From: Desulfobacterales bacterium
Lineage (GTDB): Bacteria; Desulfobacterota; Desulfobacteria; Desulfobacterales; BuS5
Direction: 5' to 3'
Length of the DNA: 7,195 nt
Assembly: GCA_016735355.1 (NCBI GenBank)
Contig: JAERRQ010000389.1
Span: 1 to 7,195, forward strand
The notes beneath the pieces were generated by a model. That model saw nothing but the letters and a program-made list of their open reading frames with translations, was not told the origin of the DNA and made no database searches. Positions within the stretch are counted from its first letter, which is position 1. Each line of letters starts with the position of its first letter. Below, piece by piece: positions 4,667-7,195 of this stretch. The translations under genes and the position numbers were made by a program.

Positions 4667-4867
4667 GAAATCAGAATAGCCACGAAGGGCTTGTTCAAAA
4701 AATACTCCTTTTTTATAAAACCTCTATAATTAATTATTGTTTTTTAAAAACGAGCCTGATATAAATAAACAAATTTATTAACTACAAGTGTTAATATAAG
4801 TAGAAAGAAAAAGCTATTTTGAGAGTATGTCAAAAAGCTAATAAATCCTTAGGGGGTATTGTATTTC
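4667..4867 (+). promoter_or_regulatory. rpsA leader and spacer with a hairpin before the ribosome binding site
   Basis: AGCTATTTTGA (4812-4822) pairs with TCAAAAAGCT (4830-4839) to give 10 base pairs with one bulged A and a 7-base loop, ending 11 bases before AGGGGG (4851-4856). In E. coli the rpsA leader folds into hairpins through which S1 controls its own translation; a similar role is possible here, but only one clear hairpin is seen. A perfect TATAAT (4725-4730) may be a -10 element, yet no -35 sequence stands at 16-19 bases. No strong terminator follows hisC-cmk, so read-through is likely. Confidence 0.4.
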
Positions 4868-6691
4868 ATGGCAAGTATTGAAGAGAATCATTCAACTGAA
4901 CAATTAAAACAGGGCGACCAGCCCGGTGCAGAAACTATGGTAAACGATCAAAGTACCGATAGCGATCATGTTATTCCCGGAGATCAGGAAGAAACCATGG
5001 AAGATCTGATGGACATGTACGAGGAAAGCTTCAAACGTTTTGCAGACGGAGAAGTCGTTGCAGGCAAGATTATTTCCGTGGATAAAGATTATGTGCTGGT
5101 AGATATCGGGTATAAGTCAGAGGGTCAGATACGGATCAATGAATTCAAAAATGACGAGGGGCAGATTGCAGCGGAGGTCGGTGATACTGTTGATGTAATG
5201 GTTGAATGGTGGGATGATGAGGAAGAACGCGTTGTCCTTTCCAAGGAAAAAGCGGCTAAAGTGAAAGTTTGGAAAGCCATCAAGAAAAAATATGAAAACG
5301 AAGAAACTATTGATGGTGTTGTTCTAAGCAGGGTTAAAGGCGGCTTTGCAGTTGATATCGGAGTACAGGGGTTCTTGCCGGGATCACAGGCTGATTTGCG
5401 TCCTATTCGCAACCTGGACGAAATGGTAGGCAAGACCTTTACCTTTAAAATTCTAAAATATAATCAAAAACGGAGCAATATTGTTCTGTCAAGACGGGTG
5501 ATACTGGAAGCAGAGAGAGAACATGAACGTACTGCAACCCTGGAATCGATTTACGAAGGCAAAGTTGTTGAAGGAATAGTAAAAAATATTACCGAATATG
5601 GAGTTTTCGTTGACCTTGGCGGTGTTGACGGCCTGCTTCATATAACAGATATCTCATGGGGAAGGGTAAAACATCCTTCAGAGCTATTCACGGTAGGCGA
5701 TACAATAAATGTAAAAATTCTAAGTTTTGATATCGAAAAAGAGAGAGTCTCTTTAGGTATGAAACAGCTCGCTGAAGACCCATGGCTTTCAGCTGCTGAA
5801 AAATATCCGGTAGGATCCCGTATAACCGGCAAGATCGTCAGCTTAACGGACTATGGCGCATTTGTTGAACTTGAAGAAGGTGTAGAGGGACTGATTCATG
5901 TTTCCGAGATGTCGTGGACCCGCAAAATACATCATCCTTCCAAAATTGTTAATGTGGGCGAAGATGTTGAAGCGGTGGTCTTGAATATACAACCTAAAAG
6001 CAGGCGCATATCCCTGGGCATAAAGCAGGTTGTTCCTAATCCCTGGGATTTAATAAGTGAAAAATACCCTGTTGGAACTACAATTGAAGGCAAAATCAAG
6101 AATATTACGGACTTTGGTCTTTTTATCGGCATTGATGAAGGCATTGACGGGTTGGTTCACATATCTGATATCTCCTGGACAAAGCGTATCAAACATCCTT
6201 CTGAAATATATAAAAAAGGAGATATGATATATGCGGTTGTGCTTGATATTGAAAAGGAGAATGAAAGATTTTCTTTAGGTATAAAACAGATGCAGGAAGA
6301 TCCATGGGAATCTGCCGAAAGACGTTATGAAGTGGGGAAAGAGATAACGGGAACTATAACCAATGTGACGGATTTCGGAATTTTTGTGGAACTTGAAGAA
6401 GGTGTTGAGGGCCTTGTGCATGTTTCTGAAATCGCTAAAGAAAAAATAAAAACACCGGTCGATAAATTCAATATTGGAGAGGTGATAACCTCAAAAGTAA
6501 TGAGTATAAATAAAGAAGAAAGAAGGATTGCCCTTTCGATAAAACGGCTTGCGATTGAAGACGACCAGGAGCTTTTGAGCGAATATGTAAACAATTTACG
6601 TCCTCCAACATCCACTTTTGGTGAAATTCTTCGAGATAATCTTCAGGAAAAATTGAATGATAGCCAGAAGCATGAAGGCGACGAGGAATAG
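4868..6691 (+). CDS. rpsA: 30S ribosomal protein S1
   Basis: The 607-residue protein has six S1 (OB-fold) RNA-binding domains, as in long proteobacterial S1. They lie at about residues 62-127, 145-210, 230-300, 315-387, 402-474 and 489-561. Domains 3 to 6 carry the classical pattern, for example GIVKNITEYGVFVDL, GLLHITDISW and KHPSE, and each ends like RVSLGMKQL. Domains 1 and 2 are divergent, as expected for those that contact the ribosome. S1 binds mRNA on the 30S subunit and helps initiation on structured or weak leaders. An acidic, low-complexity N-terminus (residues 1-50) precedes the first domain. AGGGGG at 4851-4856 lies 11 bases before ATG 4868; an in-frame TTG at 4859 would be only two bases from it, so ATG is preferred despite the long spacing. 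The C-terminus TFGEILRDNLQEKLND is a plausible family tail. The gene is complete and sits between hisC-cmk and sppA. Confidence 0.97.
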   Translation: MASIEENHSTEQLKQGDQPGAETMVNDQSTDSDHVIPGDQEETMEDLMDMYEESFKRFADGEVVAGKIISVDKDYVLVDIGYKSEGQIRINEFKNDEGQIAAEVGDTVDVMVEWWDDEEERVVLSKEKAAKVKVWKAIKKKYENEETIDGVVLSRVKGGFAVDIGVQGFLPGSQADLRPIRNLDEMVGKTFTFKILKYNQKRSNIVLSRRVILEAEREHERTATLESIYEGKVVEGIVKNITEYGVFVDLGGVDGLLHITDISWGRVKHPSELFTVGDTINVKILSFDIEKERVSLGMKQLAEDPWLSAAEKYPVGSRITGKIVSLTDYGAFVELEEGVEGLIHVSEMSWTRKIHHPSKIVNVGEDVEAVVLNIQPKSRRISLGIKQVVPNPWDLISEKYPVGTTIEGKIKNITDFGLFIGIDEGIDGLVHISDISWTKRIKHPSEIYKKGDMIYAVVLDIEKENERFSLGIKQMQEDPWESAERRYEVGKEITGTITNVTDFGIFVELEEGVEGLVHVSEIAKEKIKTPVDKFNIGEVITSKVMSINKEERRIALSIKRLAIEDDQELLSEYVNNLRPPTSTFGEILRDNLQEKLNDSQKHEGDEE

Positions 6692-6736
6692 TGAAATTAA
6701 TTATCGGAAAATCTATAGGTTAAGCGTGGTAATAAA

Positions 6737-7195
6737 ATGTTTTCCCGAAGACATCCATATCTATTTTTTTTGTTGATTATTGCATCAATATTTAGCGCTT
6801 CATTAATCGGACTTTCCCTTATATTTTCTTTCGCAGGAAAGGATTCTGATTATTCAGGATTAAATAAATTAAGCGGTGAAAAAGTCGGCATTATTGAAAT
6901 AAACGGCATTATCAATGAATCGAAGGATGTTCTAGATAAACTTAAACGCCTTTGCGCTGATAATTCAATTAAAGCTATCGTTGTCAGAATAAATTCTCCA
7001 GGAGGCAGCGTAGGTCCGTCGCAGGAAATTTTTAGGGAGATTAAAAAGACAGCCCTTAAAAAGAAAATCGTTGCCTCCCTGGGGGCTGTGGCGGCATCAG
7101 GTGGATATTATGTAGCTGCAGGGACAGAAGGTATAATTGCTAATCCCGGAACAATAACCGGAAGTATCGGAGTTGTAATGGGATTTACAAATTTT
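6737..7195 (+). CDS. sppA: Signal peptide peptidase SppA, S49 family (3' end outside window)
   Basis: The first 153 residues are present and the frame is open to the window end. After a short basic N-terminus (MFSRRHPY), residues about 8-33 form one hydrophobic membrane anchor. The protease domain begins with [13 protein letters not shown] and contains [18 protein letters not shown], then [16 protein letters not shown] with Ser121, the predicted nucleophile, and [13 protein letters not shown]. The catalytic lysine expected further on is beyond the window. SppA degrades cleaved signal peptides in the cytoplasmic membrane with a Ser-Lys dyad. The single domain beginning right after the anchor suggests the short form of about 300 residues. 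ATG 6737 is the only good start: an in-frame TAG at 6716-6718 lies upstream and no GTG or TTG stands between. No strong ribosome binding site is seen. The gap to rpsA is 45 bases without a terminator, so co-transcription is likely. Confidence 0.93.
   Translation, partial: MFSRRHPYLFFLLIIASIFSASLIGLSLIFSFAGKDSDYSGLNKLSGEKVGIIEINGIINESKDVLDKLKRLCADNSIKAIVVRINSPGGSVGPSQEIFREIKKTALKKKIVASLGAVAASGGYYVAAGTEGIIANPGTITGSIGVVMGFTNF

Noticed and set aside
4725..4730. TATAAT as a firm rpsA promoter
   Set aside because: No recognisable -35 element at 16-19 bases and no extended -10, so it is mentioned only as possible.
4859..4867. TTG start for rpsA
   Set aside because: It lies two bases after the Shine-Dalgarno sequence, too close; ATG 4868 fits better.
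5125..6615. Antisense ORFs inside rpsA
   Set aside because: They are shadows of the repeated S1 domains, seen from the other strand.
6691..6723. Mini-ORF from GTG 6691 overlapping the rpsA stop
   Set aside because: It has ten codons, no family character and no Shine-Dalgarno sequence.

Overview
The window looks like chromosomal DNA of an anaerobic, moderately AT-rich bacterium of the Desulfobacterota (former Deltaproteobacteria), most likely Desulfobacterales-like. The basis is gene content and order: a siroheme/4Fe-4S sulfite- or nitrite-reductase-like protein, a glycyl radical domain protein, and the block hisC-cmk-rpsA-sppA, which I associate with that group. No search was run, so the taxonomy is inference.

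The left part (1-2884) is an accessory, loosely packed region. It starts with the 3' end of a siroheme/4Fe-4S reductase-like gene (1-317). Next comes a gene-poor stretch with small palindromes and a possible frameshifted small ORF (318-624). At 625-1203 a DUF4258 (toxin-like) domain and a YgiT-type zinc-finger (antitoxin-like) domain share one reading frame, with a good internal ribosome binding site and ATG for the zinc-finger half. An 87-residue stand-alone glycyl radical domain follows (1352-1615), closed by a hairpin terminator (1634-1677). Then comes a small FMN split-barrel protein of the pyridoxamine-phosphate-oxidase superfamily (1723-2187). The next 697 bases have no intact gene. They hold two adjacent hairpin-forming repeats, a 20-codon remnant of a second YgiT gene, and a perfect 28-bp palindrome.

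The right part (2885-7195) is a housekeeping block on the + strand. It holds a 593-residue HisC-cytidylate kinase fusion (2885-4666), a six-domain ribosomal protein S1 (4868-6691), and the 5' part of a signal peptide peptidase SppA (6737 to the window end). The block combines histidine biosynthesis, CMP recycling, translation initiation and membrane proteolysis.

The most interesting items are the stand-alone glycyl radical domain (a candidate repair part for an oxygen-damaged glycyl radical enzyme), the HisC-Cmk fusion with a run of ten A at the domain junction, the one-frame toxin-antitoxin-like gene with an internal start, and the decayed second YgiT copy about 1.1 kb away. No tRNA, rRNA, CRISPR array or complete insertion sequence is visible.
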